A stretch of DNA of 64,000 bases from Photobacterium toruni (GTDB lineage: Bacteria; Pseudomonadota; Gammaproteobacteria; Enterobacterales; Vibrionaceae), in NCBI RefSeq assembly GCF_024529955.1, contig NZ_AP024854.1, positions 1,674,001 to 1,738,000 of the forward strand. The letters run 5' to 3'. Both the position numbers and the translations under genes were made by a program. Position 1 is the stretch's first letter, and each line of letters opens with the position of its first letter. Positions 16,076 through 25,558 of this stretch are shown here, in pieces. Under the pieces are notes generated by a model. The model was not told the origin of the DNA and searched no databases. It saw only the letters and a program-made list of their open reading frames with translations.

Positions 16076-17056
16076 CTACTGAGTTACAATGACATGCTTA
16101 GCAATATCATTAACTTTATTAATATTCTCGACACCGACACCAACTTGTGTCACCGCTACCGCTGATAATGCCGTCGCAAACTGTAATGACTGCACTTTTG
16201 AATGTTGATTAAGTTCACCCCAACATAAACCAGCCACTAAAGTATCACCTGCGCCGACGGTGCTAACCACTTCCATTTTTGGTGGTTGAGCATGAAGCCA
16301 ACCTTCATGGTTAAACCACATCACCCCTTTTGCGCCAAGAGATACCACCACATTTGCAATACCTTTCGTTGCGATTTGTTCCGCAACATCCATACATTGT
16401 TGTTGGCTCGTCAATACTTGTCCGGCCCATTCAGCCAGTTCTTCATCATTAGGCTTAACAAGCCATGGATGTGCATCTAAACCTGCATCTAATGCTGACT
16501 TACTACTATCAAAAAATACCTTTTTACCTAATTGGTGTAATTTTTCTAACCAATTAGCACACATGTCGGGTGTAATGCCTTGCGGTAAACTACCTGCAAT
16601 CACAAACACATCATGGGTGGTTGCTAATTCAAATAATGTTTTCTCAAACGCTAAAATATTGGCAGCAGTTACTGCAACACCTGGAAAATTAATATCACTG
16701 ACTTGACCATTTTTCTCGACCAATTTAACATTAATACGGCTTGCACCTGCCACTCGAATAAACTTATCAGTTGCCCCTATTTGCTCAAACAATTGACAAA
16801 AAGGTTCCTGATTATCAGCGCCTAACAAACCAGTTACTGTCACATCAGCACCTAGCTCCGCTAATACTTTAGCAACGTTAACCCCTTTGCCTGCAGGATG
16901 CAGATTACCTTGTTCAACCACATTAACAGTACCTAACGAAATAGTGCGTAAACTACCAGTTAGATCTAATGCCGGATTAAGCGTAACGGTTACAACTTTA
17001 GGTTTAACATTTTGTGACATGCTTTGTGTCTCGGTGTTTTGTGTTGAAATAGTCAT
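16076..17056 (-). CDS. fruK: 1-phosphofructokinase
   Basis: 326 residues of the PfkB/ribokinase family: TLNPALDLTG at the start, GKGVNVAKVLAELGA for sugar binding (about residue 58) and GAGDTLVAGL (about 268) with the catalytic Asp and anion hole. It converts fructose-1-phosphate to fructose-1,6-bisphosphate. A 14-residue N-terminal extension rich in Thr/Gln/Ser comes before the usual start, so the Met at residue 13 (MSQNVKPK) is an alternative. It starts 11 bases after the fruB stop. Confidence 0.95.
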   Translation of the reverse strand: MTISTQNTETQSMSQNVKPKVVTVTLNPALDLTGSLRTISLGTVNVVEQGNLHPAGKGVNVAKVLAELGADVTVTGLLGADNQEPFCQLFEQIGATDKFIRVAGASRINVKLVEKNGQVSDINFPGVAVTAANILAFEKTLFELATTHDVFVIAGSLPQGITPDMCANWLEKLHQLGKKVFFDSSKSALDAGLDAHPWLVKPNDEELAEWAGQVLTSQQQCMDVAEQIATKGIANVVVSLGAKGVMWFNHEGWLHAQPPKMEVVSTVGAGDTLVAGLCWGELNQHSKVQSLQFATALSAVAVTQVGVGVENINKVNDIAKHVIVTQ

Positions 17057-17067
17057 GACTGCAATCC

Positions 17068-18186
17068 TTATAGTTTTTCGCCTAAGCCATCAGCAATAGC
17101 TTGGCCAATTGCCGTTAATGCCGCTTCTGCATCACTACCTTGCGCGGTAAATTGCAACTCACTGCCACATTTCACACCAAGCCCTATCACTTTCATCAAG
17201 CTTTTCGCATTAACAGGTTTACTATCACTGGTCAAATTAACAACTTGAATATCAGCATCAAACTTTTTCGTTGTATTAACCAGCATTGCACCAGGACGTG
17301 CATGTAAGCCATGAGGATTAAGAATGGTAAAAATAGCCTGATTACCGTCTAAACTCACTTGAGTTAATGCTGTTACCATCTCTTGTGCTGATGACGCTAA
17401 CCATTGCCCCACTTTATTTTGAAATATCAAATTGGTTAGGTATTCAAGGTTAACTTTATGCGCCATATTATTCGCTGCCACCATAATCATACCTGCAACA
17501 GGATGACCTAACTCTTCAAAAGGTACTTGAGGCGTTACAACAGCAATCGCAGTACGTTTAACCTCTTTGCTACTTTTAACCAGCCATAAACCTTGCCCTA
17601 AATAAGTCGGCCCTTGATTAATAGCATCTGTTACGGTGCTGGTTTCTGCAAAGCCTTGGTATTTAATGAGTCCAGCGGTTACTGCTGTTAACTGTAATAA
17701 ATCTTGAGCTGGAAATTGCTTTAAAATAAGCTCCGCATTACATTCAGCCTCTTGTTGTTCATCACCATTAAGCAAAGTAATCATCGCTTGTTCAGATTCA
17801 CAATGACGTAATTTATCTTCAACACCATCCGCTGATAACACTTTAGTTAGCTGTTTTAAAATACCTAAGTGTTCATCTGATTTAGCCGCAATACCAATGG
17901 CAACATATACTGTTTGATCATTTCCCCATGGCACACCTTGCGGGAAATGGTGAATTTTCACTCCAGTATGGTTAACTAAATCACGGGTTTCAGTCGTTCC
18001 ATGAGGAATTGCAATACCGTTACCAAGATAAGTTGAATTTTGTTGTTCACGAGCAAGCATGCCATTGACATACCCTGTCTGTACTAGCCCTGTAGCTTCA
18101 AGATCAGCCGCCAATGCCTTGATCGCATCTTCTTTATTAGCCGCTACTTGTTGCATCGCAATATCATTTTTAGACAGTGATAACAT
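17068..18186 (-). CDS. fruB: Fructose PTS EIIA-FPr protein
   Basis: 372 residues: EIIA domain (1-145, phospho-His62 in GIAIPHGT), a middle linking domain, and an HPr-like FPr domain at the C-terminus (from about 285, phospho-His about 295 in GLHARPGAM). It relays phosphate from enzyme I to FruA. First gene of the operon; its start faces the Cra operators in the divergent region with cra. Confidence 0.95.
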   Translation of the reverse strand: MLSLSKNDIAMQQVAANKEDAIKALAADLEATGLVQTGYVNGMLAREQQNSTYLGNGIAIPHGTTETRDLVNHTGVKIHHFPQGVPWGNDQTVYVAIGIAAKSDEHLGILKQLTKVLSADGVEDKLRHCESEQAMITLLNGDEQQEAECNAELILKQFPAQDLLQLTAVTAGLIKYQGFAETSTVTDAINQGPTYLGQGLWLVKSSKEVKRTAIAVVTPQVPFEELGHPVAGMIMVAANNMAHKVNLEYLTNLIFQNKVGQWLASSAQEMVTALTQVSLDGNQAIFTILNPHGLHARPGAMLVNTTKKFDADIQVVNLTSDSKPVNAKSLMKVIGLGVKCGSELQFTAQGSDAEAALTAIGQAIADGLGEKL

Positions 18187-18303
18187 TTAATTCTCCACTG
18201 CAATGCTCTATGAGAACATCGCTATTTATTGTGCTATTCATTAGAGTCATACTTAGCAACCCAATTAGCTTATTGATAATACTCTCACTTGTATGACAAA
18301 TAA

Positions 18304-18319
18304 GCTAAATGGTTTCAGC
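18304..18319. promoter_or_regulatory. Cra operator 1 (weakest)
   Basis: GCTAAATGGTTTCAGC differs at two positions from the palindrome GCTGAATCGTTTCAGC. It is nearest the fruB start. Confidence 0.65.
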
Positions 18320-18389
18320 TAAAAAGGGAAATTAAATTTTCACCTCACATAACACTTTATACATCCAATAAAATACATTTTAACTTTCT

Positions 18390-18405
18390 GCTGAATCCTT
18401 TCAGC
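18390..18405. promoter_or_regulatory. Cra operator 2
   Basis: GCTGAATCCTTTCAGC, a near-perfect Cra palindrome in the fruB-cra intergenic region. Fructose-1-phosphate would release Cra from it and open the fru genes. Confidence 0.85.
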
Positions 18406-18411
18406 TTGCAT

Positions 18412-18427
18412 ACTGAATCGTTTCAGC
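18412..18427. promoter_or_regulatory. Cra operator 3
   Basis: ACTGAATCGTTTCAGC, matching the Cra consensus apart from the first base and 22 bases (two helical turns) from operator 2. It is placed to affect cra itself as well. Confidence 0.85.
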
Positions 18428-18563
18428 TAAAATTGCAAACGTTGATAGATATGTATGAATAAAATATATGATCAAGCGCACAAACTTATCTTTAACAAAT
18501 AGTAATCAGTTCTATTAGATATCTTATGCTTTCCTTAGCATGAATTCACAAAGGGTAACGACA

Positions 18564-19547
18564 ATGACATTAGATGAAATTGCAAAACTAGCAGGCGTGT
18601 CTCGAACCACAGCAAGTTATGTTATTAATGGGAAGGCAAAACAGTACCGAATCAGTGAGAAAACCCAACACAAAGTCATGGCAATTGTTGAAGAGCATAA
18701 CTATCGTCCTGATCATGCTGCGACCTCACTTCGCATTGGAAATAGCCATTCACTTGGATTAATTATTCCTGATTTAGAAAATACCAGTTACGCTAAAATT
18801 GCAAAATTACTTGAGCGTAATGCACGTAAAGCTGGCTATCAGATGATCATCTCTTGTTCTGATGACGATCCTGAAACGGAAATGAAAGTCGTTGATATGC
18901 TATTAAGTCGGCGTACAGATGCTTTAATTGTGGCGAGTTCATTAGCAGCAGATAATCATTTTTATCGAAATATTCAAGCTAATGGTGTACCTGTCATTGC
19001 TATTGACCGCGCCTTAGACGACGAATTTTTTGCATCTGTTATTAGTGAAGATTTAGAAGGGGCTTATCAACTTACACAATCATTATTAAGTAACCCAATT
19101 AACAGCATTGGTCTAATTGGAGCAGTACCTGATTTAGATGTATCAAAAGAGCGCCAACAAGGGTTTACCGCTGCTATTCAGCGTCATCAGCATTCAATAA
19201 CAACAATGATCAGTTACGGAGAACATTTTAGCCAACAAAATGGCCAACATATTATTCAACAATGGATTGATGATGATTGTTTTCCTGACGCTATTTTAGC
19301 AACGTCCTATACTTTATTTGAAGGAGTACTTGATTGTCTGCTTAAAAACCCCCAATTAATGAGCCATACGTATTTAGCTACTTTTGGTGATAATCGTTTA
19401 TTAGATTTTTTACCAAATAAAATACAATCATTACCACAACAATTTGAGCTTATTGCTGATCATGCGCTAGCACTAGCTCTTCAAGCGATAAAAGGAAATT
19501 ACCAGCCTAATATTGAGGTTATTCCTCGCCAAGTGATTCATCGATAA
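18564..19547 (+). CDS. cra: Catabolite repressor/activator Cra (FruR)
   Basis: LacI-family regulator. The start at 18564 (MTLDEIAKLAGVSRTTASYV) matches E. coli Cra (MKLDEIARLAG) and has AAGGG eight bases upstream; a Met eight codons earlier is in frame but not needed. The HTH is residues 1-25, followed by the hinge and a periplasmic-binding-like sensor (IGLVIPDLENTSY-like block). 327 residues, near the usual 334. Divergent from fruBKA across three Cra sites. Confidence 0.95.
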   Translation: MTLDEIAKLAGVSRTTASYVINGKAKQYRISEKTQHKVMAIVEEHNYRPDHAATSLRIGNSHSLGLIIPDLENTSYAKIAKLLERNARKAGYQMIISCSDDDPETEMKVVDMLLSRRTDALIVASSLAADNHFYRNIQANGVPVIAIDRALDDEFFASVISEDLEGAYQLTQSLLSNPINSIGLIGAVPDLDVSKERQQGFTAAIQRHQHSITTMISYGEHFSQQNGQHIIQQWIDDDCFPDAILATSYTLFEGVLDCLLKNPQLMSHTYLATFGDNRLLDFLPNKIQSLPQQFELIADHALALALQAIKGNYQPNIEVIPRQVIHR

Positions 19548-19644
19548 CACATAAAAATTATTCTGTTGCGGAATAATAGCAATAATGAAAAAATACTAAG
19601 CAATTCATAATTATATTATCCATTAGATCGTTATAGGCTCCACC

Positions 19645-20682
19645 ATGTATTTACGTTTTAAAGCATTATTAATATCGCATGCACAGTTCTCTCATGCTTT
19701 GCGGGTTACATTGGCCATTGCTTTCACCCTCGCCTTTTATTCAGTAATACATGTACCGCATTCTATGTGGGGACCAGTAACGGTAGTGGTTGTTATGATG
19801 CAACCTTATGCTGGCGCTATTGTTTATAAAGGTTTTCAGCGTATTGGCGGTACGTTATTAGGTGCAATCTTGGGACTATTAACCGTTTTATTTCCCGATA
19901 AATTTGATTATCTGATTCCAGCATGGATGCTAGCATGGGTATTCTTACTCTCACTAAAATCTTATGGTAAGAATATTTATTTCTTCTTTTTAGCGGTAAT
20001 GACGTTGATTATCGTTTCTTATCAGGGAGATACTGCATTAGAAGTCAGCGTTGCATTATGGCGAGTAGCCAATATTTTAATTGGTAGTTTAATTGCCATT
20101 GCTTTTTCTTTATTGCTACCTATTCGTGCAATAACAAGCTGGAACACGCTATTTAATCAAAATTTACGTGCTTTACGCCAACTTTATCAAGCTCATGCTT
20201 CTGCCCATATGCTGAGTATTAAACAGCTTAATTCAATGAAACGCGAAGTCTTAGAACGACATATGAAAATGATCATTTTATTACCTAACGTACAAAAAGA
20301 AAGGCACAAACTCGCAGGTCATTATCGAACAATTATTACCGTACAACGTTCATTAATTAGTGTTACTGAACAATTAATTGAGACTCACTGGAGTTCAGAT
20401 ATTAGCCGACGTCAGTTATTGGCTCAAACAGATCTAAAACAATACCAACAGCATATTATTACTATTTTAAATCAATTAGAGCAGGCATCTACAAATCACA
20501 GTAGTTTAATGGATATAGACACATTACCTGATATAGACATTCTTCCAACAATGGCAGAAGAAATATTACCAAATGATGCTGCTAATGCGCTTGGTATTTA
20601 TGCCTATTTTTGGCTAACTCGTCAGTTTATTAGTCGACTTGATGCACTGATTATTCAATTGCGCATTATTAATCAAAAATAA
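19645..20682 (+). CDS. FUSC family membrane protein
   Basis: 345 residues: about six membrane helices in the first 170 residues with the family block VPHSMWGPVTVVVVMMQPY and a following GFQRIGGTLLGAILG, then a long cytoplasmic helical domain. FUSC/AaeB-like proteins are linked to export of aromatic acids or toxic compounds; the substrate here is unknown. It sits alone between cra and the PEP-synthase-like gene, and shares a terminator with the latter. Confidence 0.82.
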   Translation: MYLRFKALLISHAQFSHALRVTLAIAFTLAFYSVIHVPHSMWGPVTVVVVMMQPYAGAIVYKGFQRIGGTLLGAILGLLTVLFPDKFDYLIPAWMLAWVFLLSLKSYGKNIYFFFLAVMTLIIVSYQGDTALEVSVALWRVANILIGSLIAIAFSLLLPIRAITSWNTLFNQNLRALRQLYQAHASAHMLSIKQLNSMKREVLERHMKMIILLPNVQKERHKLAGHYRTIITVQRSLISVTEQLIETHWSSDISRRQLLAQTDLKQYQQHIITILNQLEQASTNHSSLMDIDTLPDIDILPTMAEEILPNDAANALGIYAYFWLTRQFISRLDALIIQLRIINQK

Positions 20683-20700
20683 AAACGAACCAGAATAAAA

Positions 20701-20738
20701 AACCAGCACTATTGTCATTAATCAGTGCTGGTTTCTCT
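20701..20738. terminator. Bidirectional terminator
   Basis: AACCAGCACT (20701-20710) pairs with AGTGCTGGTT (20724-20733) between convergent stops, with A-rich and T-rich flanks. Confidence 0.85.
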
Positions 20739-20741
20739 TAT

Positions 20742-21647
20742 TTAGCAAATGACATTTGTTATTTCATTATCCTGTAACCACCGTTGTAAACGTGGTGACT
20801 GTGTGATTTTAGCATAATAGATATCGCAATCTTTTGATGTATTTCCCACAGCGGTTAACAACATTTTTAATAACTGTATCACCGCATCATTTTGAGTATC
20901 AATATGGTAATTGAGATTTGGATTAGCAAAGTCTTGCCCCAATGCCAATTGAGCTAATTGTTCAACATCTGCTACAAAACCATCAAAATAATGAATAAAG
21001 GTGTCAGCTAATAATGCGTTAGCGGGTACAGAACATAACATATGGACTTTTAAGCCATTCGCACCTCGGCACAATCCCTGCTCGGCTAATAAATCAATCA
21101 TGGTCGCAGCCTCACTGAATGTACGCACAAACGGCACAACCAGTTCAATATTATCACCTCCCATAGCTGCACGAGCACGCTTAATTGCCTCACATTGCAA
21201 AGCAAAACTGGTTCGATAATTAATATCAGCATAAAAGCTCACACCACGTAATCCTAGTTGCGGATTAACTTCTGTACTTTCTAACTCAGCACCAAGAAGT
21301 TGATATCGACAATTAGCATCCGCTCCTGCTAATTGTACTTTTAGCGGTGCTGCACCTTGTTGCCTCGCGGCTGACACTAATAATTCGCTTAGCATAGCAA
21401 CATAATATTCAGCCAACACCACCGTTTGCTGACCATATTGATCAGCTATTTTTTGTTGTAATGCTTGTTGAGTACTATCGGATAACATATTTTGTTGCGA
21501 AAAGACTAAGGGGTGAATACCAATCTCATTAGCAATAAGATCATCGAGCGAAACTAACCCAATACTCTCATGATTGAGCGTAGCTAATTGTTGTGCGTTA
21601 TGTAAAAGCGCTGTTGTTGTCAGTAATAATTCGGTTTGTGTTGTCAT
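20742..21647 (-). CDS. Free-standing PEP-synthase C-terminal (PEP-binding TIM-barrel) domain protein
   Basis: 301 residues matching the last third of phosphoenolpyruvate synthase: NPQLGLRG (substrate Arg), FALQCEAIKRAR, VPFVRTFSEA, and LKVHMLCSVPANALLADTFI with the Cys that acts as proton donor in PpsA. The ATP-grasp and phospho-His domains are absent, so it cannot carry out the full reaction. PpsA's GSNDLTQ block has become VADVEQLAQ, so metal or PEP binding may differ. Divergent from aroH, which also sits near ppsA in E. coli. A PEP-sensing or regulatory role is a guess. Confidence 0.8.
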   Translation of the reverse strand: MTTQTELLLTTTALLHNAQQLATLNHESIGLVSLDDLIANEIGIHPLVFSQQNMLSDSTQQALQQKIADQYGQQTVVLAEYYVAMLSELLVSAARQQGAAPLKVQLAGADANCRYQLLGAELESTEVNPQLGLRGVSFYADINYRTSFALQCEAIKRARAAMGGDNIELVVPFVRTFSEAATMIDLLAEQGLCRGANGLKVHMLCSVPANALLADTFIHYFDGFVADVEQLAQLALGQDFANPNLNYHIDTQNDAVIQLLKMLLTAVGNTSKDCDIYYAKITQSPRLQRWLQDNEITNVIC

Positions 21648-21964
21648 ACTTCACCTATACATCCATGTTAAAAAACCGAGTGTCTATCATCTTAATATAT
21701 TAAATAGACAATAATTGACCTTACTGTGTGTTGAATTTTCAAGCAAGAATAAAACGTTATTTAATAACAATTATTCAACTTTCAACCTATATGCCACCAG
21801 GTTTATGTTAATTAATAATTGCATGCAAAATCACCATTTCAGTAAACAATATCTACAATTACTCACTAAAAACCTATTTGTTATCACAAGTTTGGTTTAT
21901 TCCAATGATGATTTGGGCTATCTTAACGGGGTTATTACAGAGATACCAAGGTAGGCACACTATT

Positions 21965-23023
21965 ATGCCAATGAAAACAGATGAACTTCGCACAATAAGT
22001 CTCGGTCGTATGCCGACCCCAGCAGAAGTAGAAACAGCCTCACCAATGACAGATGCTATTGCTATGCATGTTGATAACGCACGTAAGCAAGTAGAAGCCA
22101 TTCTATCAGGTAAAGATTCACGTCTTTTGGTGATTGTAGGACCATGTTCAATTCATGACACCAACGCTGCTATTGACTATGCGAAACGCCTTGTTGCTGT
22201 ACAAGAAATATATAAAGACCAGCTTTTGATCGTTATGCGCACCTATTTTGAAAAGCCGCGTACCGTAATTGGCTGGAAAGGTTTAGTCTCAGATCCACAC
22301 CTAGATGGTAGTCTTGATCTCGCTACAGGTTTACATAAAGCGCGTAAATTATTAATTGATATTAATGCGTTAGGATTGCCCACTGCGACTGAATTTTTAG
22401 ATATGATCACAGGTCAATATATTGCAGACCTCATCACATGGGGAGCCATTGGTGCCCGCACCACTGAATCTCAAATCCATCGTGAAATGGCATCTGCATT
22501 ATCTTGCCCTGTTGGCTTTAAAAATGGCACTGATGGCAATATTAAAATTGCAATTGATGCTATTCGAGCTACACGCGCATCACACTTGTTTTGCTCACCA
22601 GATAAAAACGGTCAAATGACAATTTATCGTACCGCTGGCAACCCATATGGTCATATCATTCTTCGTGGTGGCAAAATGCCAAATTACCATCAAGAAGATA
22701 TTAAAATAGCTTGCGAAACATTAACTGAGTTTGCATTAGCACCAAAGTTAATTGTCGATTTTAGCCATGGTAATTGCCAAAAACAGCATAAACGTCAACT
22801 CGATGTAACTGCTGATATCTGTGAACAAATTCGTAATGGCAGCCAGTCTATTGCCGGAATTATGGCTGAAAGCTTTATTGAAGAAGGCAATCAAACAGTA
22901 ATCAGCGGTAAAGAAAGTGAACTTGTATATGGAAAATCAATAACAGATCCATGTATTGATTGGAATGATACGCTAGTGATGCTTGATATGTTGGCTAGCG
23001 CAATTAAAGATGCCAACGCATAA
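21965..23023 (+). CDS. aroH: 3-deoxy-7-phosphoheptulonate synthase, Trp-type
   Basis: 352 residues from the ATG at 21965, preceded by AAGGTAGG nine bases upstream; a Met two codons on (MKTDELRT) matches the E. coli AroH start even better. An open frame reaching back to 21878 is not needed. Conserved blocks: VGPCSIHD, RTYFEKPRT, GAIGARTTESQ, FKNGTDGN, IVDFSHGNCQKQH. Identity to E. coli AroH is clearly greater than to AroF or AroG. It joins PEP and erythrose-4-phosphate, the first step of aromatic amino acid synthesis, presumably under tryptophan feedback. Confidence 0.93.
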   Translation: MPMKTDELRTISLGRMPTPAEVETASPMTDAIAMHVDNARKQVEAILSGKDSRLLVIVGPCSIHDTNAAIDYAKRLVAVQEIYKDQLLIVMRTYFEKPRTVIGWKGLVSDPHLDGSLDLATGLHKARKLLIDINALGLPTATEFLDMITGQYIADLITWGAIGARTTESQIHREMASALSCPVGFKNGTDGNIKIAIDAIRATRASHLFCSPDKNGQMTIYRTAGNPYGHIILRGGKMPNYHQEDIKIACETLTEFALAPKLIVDFSHGNCQKQHKRQLDVTADICEQIRNGSQSIAGIMAESFIEEGNQTVISGKESELVYGKSITDPCIDWNDTLVMLDMLASAIKDANA

Positions 23024-23048
23024 TTTCGGCTTAACATCTTAATACAAT

Positions 23049-23080
23049 AAAGGAGCAACAGCACATTGTTGCTCCTTTCC
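23049..23080 (+). terminator. Terminator of aroH
   Basis: AGGAGCAACA / TGTTGCTCCT stem of ten pairs (23051-23060 / 23067-23076) followed by pyrimidines. Confidence 0.85.
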
Positions 23081-23160
23081 TCATTTTTAATTAACGGTAT
23101 AATGTACGCGTTAATTTATAACGGGATAAATTTCCCATATTCAGGTTAGAGGCCAATAAC

Positions 23161-23643
23161 ATGCCATGTTTTGATATTATTTCCGAAGTAGATACCGTAG
23201 AAATCAAAAATGCGGTAGATAATTCAATCCGAGAAATTAGTACTCGTTTTGATTTTCGTGGTGTTGAAGCCAACGTAGAATTAAACAAAGAAATCGTAAA
23301 AATCACGTCAGAATCAGAATTTCAACTTGATCAGATTGTCGCTATTTTACGTGGTAACCTTGCTAAACGCGGTGTTGATGCCAATGCGCTTGAACGTAAA
23401 GCAATAAATTTCTCAGGTAAAACAGCGTCACAAAACATTGAATTTAAGCAAGGTGTTGAAACCACGAATGCTAAAAAATTAGTTAAAGCGATCAAAGACG
23501 CTAAATTAAAAGTTCAAGTTGCTATTCAAGGTGAAAAGTTACGTGTAACGGCTAAAAAACGTGACGATTTACAAGCAACAATGGCATTAGTTCGCGCACA
23601 AGATCTTGGTCAGCCGTTCCAATTTGATAATTTCCGTGACTAA
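23161..23643 (+). CDS. yajQ: YajQ family cyclic-di-GMP-binding protein
   Basis: 160 residues, full length. Opens [11 protein letters not shown], then the [11 protein letters not shown] block and [24 protein letters not shown], all typical of YajQ (DUF520) with its two ferredoxin-like folds. Known for nucleotide/RNA binding, and as a c-di-GMP effector in Xanthomonas. Monocistronic with its own terminator. Confidence 0.95.
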   Translation: MPCFDIISEVDTVEIKNAVDNSIREISTRFDFRGVEANVELNKEIVKITSESEFQLDQIVAILRGNLAKRGVDANALERKAINFSGKTASQNIEFKQGVETTNAKKLVKAIKDAKLKVQVAIQGEKLRVTAKKRDDLQATMALVRAQDLGQPFQFDNFRD

Positions 23644-23660
23644 TTACGGTTAATATCATC

Positions 23661-23690
23661 AAGGAAGCGTAGCTACGCTTCCTTTTTTTA
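23661..23690 (+). terminator. Terminator of yajQ
   Basis: AAGGAAGCGTAG / CTACGCTTCCTT perfect 12-bp stem followed by T-run. Confidence 0.92.
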
Positions 23691-24147
23691 CACTTAATCT
23701 CTCAACTATTTTTGAATATATTTAAAAATAGTCATAACATTTAAACTGTAATTGTCAATATTATACTTTACTGTTATGCGCAAATACGTCATACAAATAT
23801 AAAATAAAACACTAATAAAACATTAACCCCTCAAAAATACCGCATTTAAAAACGCAGCCACAACATACTCAACATAACATTTACACGAAAGTATACTTTT
23901 CAAGCAAACGAACTTTTTTTATTTGCAAAAATTGTTGCAACACATACTTATACTCTATAATCCACGCACTTCAATAATGGTTAATTATTTTTCATTCTCT
24001 GTTGCTATCAAATAGGATAAAGAGCAACAACAACGATAACTAGCATGGATATGCTTATACGATCACGGAACGTTCACTTTTTACGACAAAAAACGGTTGT
24101 AAATTACCTTTATTCGCTGTTGTGCAGTTCAACTTATTCAGTACACA
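23691..24147. other. Long leader / promoter region of sdaC
   Basis: AT-rich with no gene. A TTGCAA ... TATAAT pair around 23933-23961 (in TTGTTGCAACACATAC and CTCTATAATCC) could be the sdaC promoter, leaving an untranslated leader of about 210 bases. I see no known riboswitch in the leader. Confidence 0.4.
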
Positions 24148-24180
24148 TTGACTGAAAATGAAATACAGGAGATGTCCATA

Positions 24181-25473
24181 ATGGGCACCGCACAACAAAA
24201 AACAACTGCAACAACAACCGAAAACACTCAAAAGCTCGGCTGGAGTAAAAGTGATACTGTATGGATGCTAGGTTTATACGGCACAGCAGTTGGTGCTGGC
24301 ACTTTATTTTTACCTATTAATGCTGGAGTTGGCGGTTTAATTCCTCTCATCGTAATGATGATTCTAGCGTTACCAATGACCTTTTTTGCTCACCGAGCGA
24401 TGATGCGTTTTGTACTATCAAGTGCTAACCCTGGTGCTGATATTACAGATGTTGTGGAAGAGCACTTTGGTAAAAATATGGGTAAGATTATTACCGTCTT
24501 ATATTTCTTTGCTATCTACCCTATTTTACTCGTTTATAGTGTTGCTTTAACTAATACCGTTGAAAGCTTTATGAAGTTTCAGTTAGGTATTGAGCCACCA
24601 GCACGTGCAATTTTAGCGTTAGTTTTAATTCTTGTTCTAATGGCAATTGTTCGTTTAGGTGAACAACTGATCGTAAAAGCAATGAGTATTTTAGTCTTTC
24701 CGTTCGTTGCCGTTTTACTTATGCTTGCGCTATACCTTGTCCCTCATTGGAATAATGCTATTTTCACGGATATTATTCCTCAAGGTGGCAGTATTAATAC
24801 AATACTAATGGCGGTATGGTTAATCTTACCTGTAATGGTTTTCTCTTTTAACCACTCACCCGTTATCTCTTCATTTGCCGTTGCTAAAGAAAAAGAATAT
24901 GGCGTAAATGCTGAGCGCCAAGGTTCACGTATTTTATTACGCGCTCATATTATGATGGTTATTACTGTGATGTTTTTTGTGTGTAGCTGTGTATTAAGTT
25001 TAACGCCAGCCAATCTTATTGAGGCTAAAGCACAAAACGCTTCTATTCTAACTTACCTTGCTAACCATTTTGATACTCCGATTATCGCTTATGCTGCGCC
25101 GATTGTTGCTATTATCGCTATCACAAAATCATTCTTGGGCCACTACTTAGGCGCAAGTGAAGGCTTAAATGGCATCATTCATAAAGTCGCTCGTGATAAC
25201 AACAAAACAATTTCAGACAAAGTACTTAACCGTGTTACCGCTCTGTTTATGCTGCTTACCACATGGGCTGTCGCAACACTAAACCCAAGTATTTTAGGCA
25301 TGATTGAAAACTTAGGCGGCCCTATTATTGCTATGCTGCTATTTATTATGCCAATGTATGCAATCAAGAAAGTACCTGCGATGAAAAAGTATTCTGGGGC
25401 TATCAGTAATATTTTCGTAACGATTATTGGTTTAATGTCTATTTCTGCTATTTTTTATTCATTAGCACAGTAA
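24181..25473 (+). CDS. sdaC: Serine/proton symporter SdaC (HAAAP family)
   Basis: 430 residues from the ATG at 24181, with AGGAG nine bases upstream; the Met at 24148 and one at 24172 are less well placed. About eleven membrane segments. Blocks WMLGLYGTAVGAGTLFLPIN, DITDVVEEHFG, FSFNHSPVISSFAVAK and AITKSFLGHYLGASEG track E. coli SdaC closely. It imports L-serine with protons. No serine deaminase gene is adjacent here. Confidence 0.92.
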   Translation: MGTAQQKTTATTTENTQKLGWSKSDTVWMLGLYGTAVGAGTLFLPINAGVGGLIPLIVMMILALPMTFFAHRAMMRFVLSSANPGADITDVVEEHFGKNMGKIITVLYFFAIYPILLVYSVALTNTVESFMKFQLGIEPPARAILALVLILVLMAIVRLGEQLIVKAMSILVFPFVAVLLMLALYLVPHWNNAIFTDIIPQGGSINTILMAVWLILPVMVFSFNHSPVISSFAVAKEKEYGVNAERQGSRILLRAHIMMVITVMFFVCSCVLSLTPANLIEAKAQNASILTYLANHFDTPIIAYAAPIVAIIAITKSFLGHYLGASEGLNGIIHKVARDNNKTISDKVLNRVTALFMLLTTWAVATLNPSILGMIENLGGPIIAMLLFIMPMYAIKKVPAMKKYSGAISNIFVTIIGLMSISAIFYSLAQ

Positions 25474-25494
25474 TACGATAGGCAATAATTCAAA

Positions 25495-25525
25495 AAAAAC
25501 CGAGCCCTAAAAGCTCGGTTTTTTA
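25495..25525 (+). terminator. Terminator of sdaC
   Basis: ACCGAGC / GCTCGGT stem preceded by A-run and followed by T-run (25499-25519). Confidence 0.9.
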
Positions 25526-25558
25526 TTCCACAAAATAATAATATTTTCAGCCGTCTAT

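Noticed and set aside
21878..21964. N-terminal extension of aroH, or a Trp-containing leader peptide
   Set aside because: The aroH start at 21965 has a good ribosome site and fits E. coli AroH; the two Trp codons upstream lack paired terminator/antiterminator stems.
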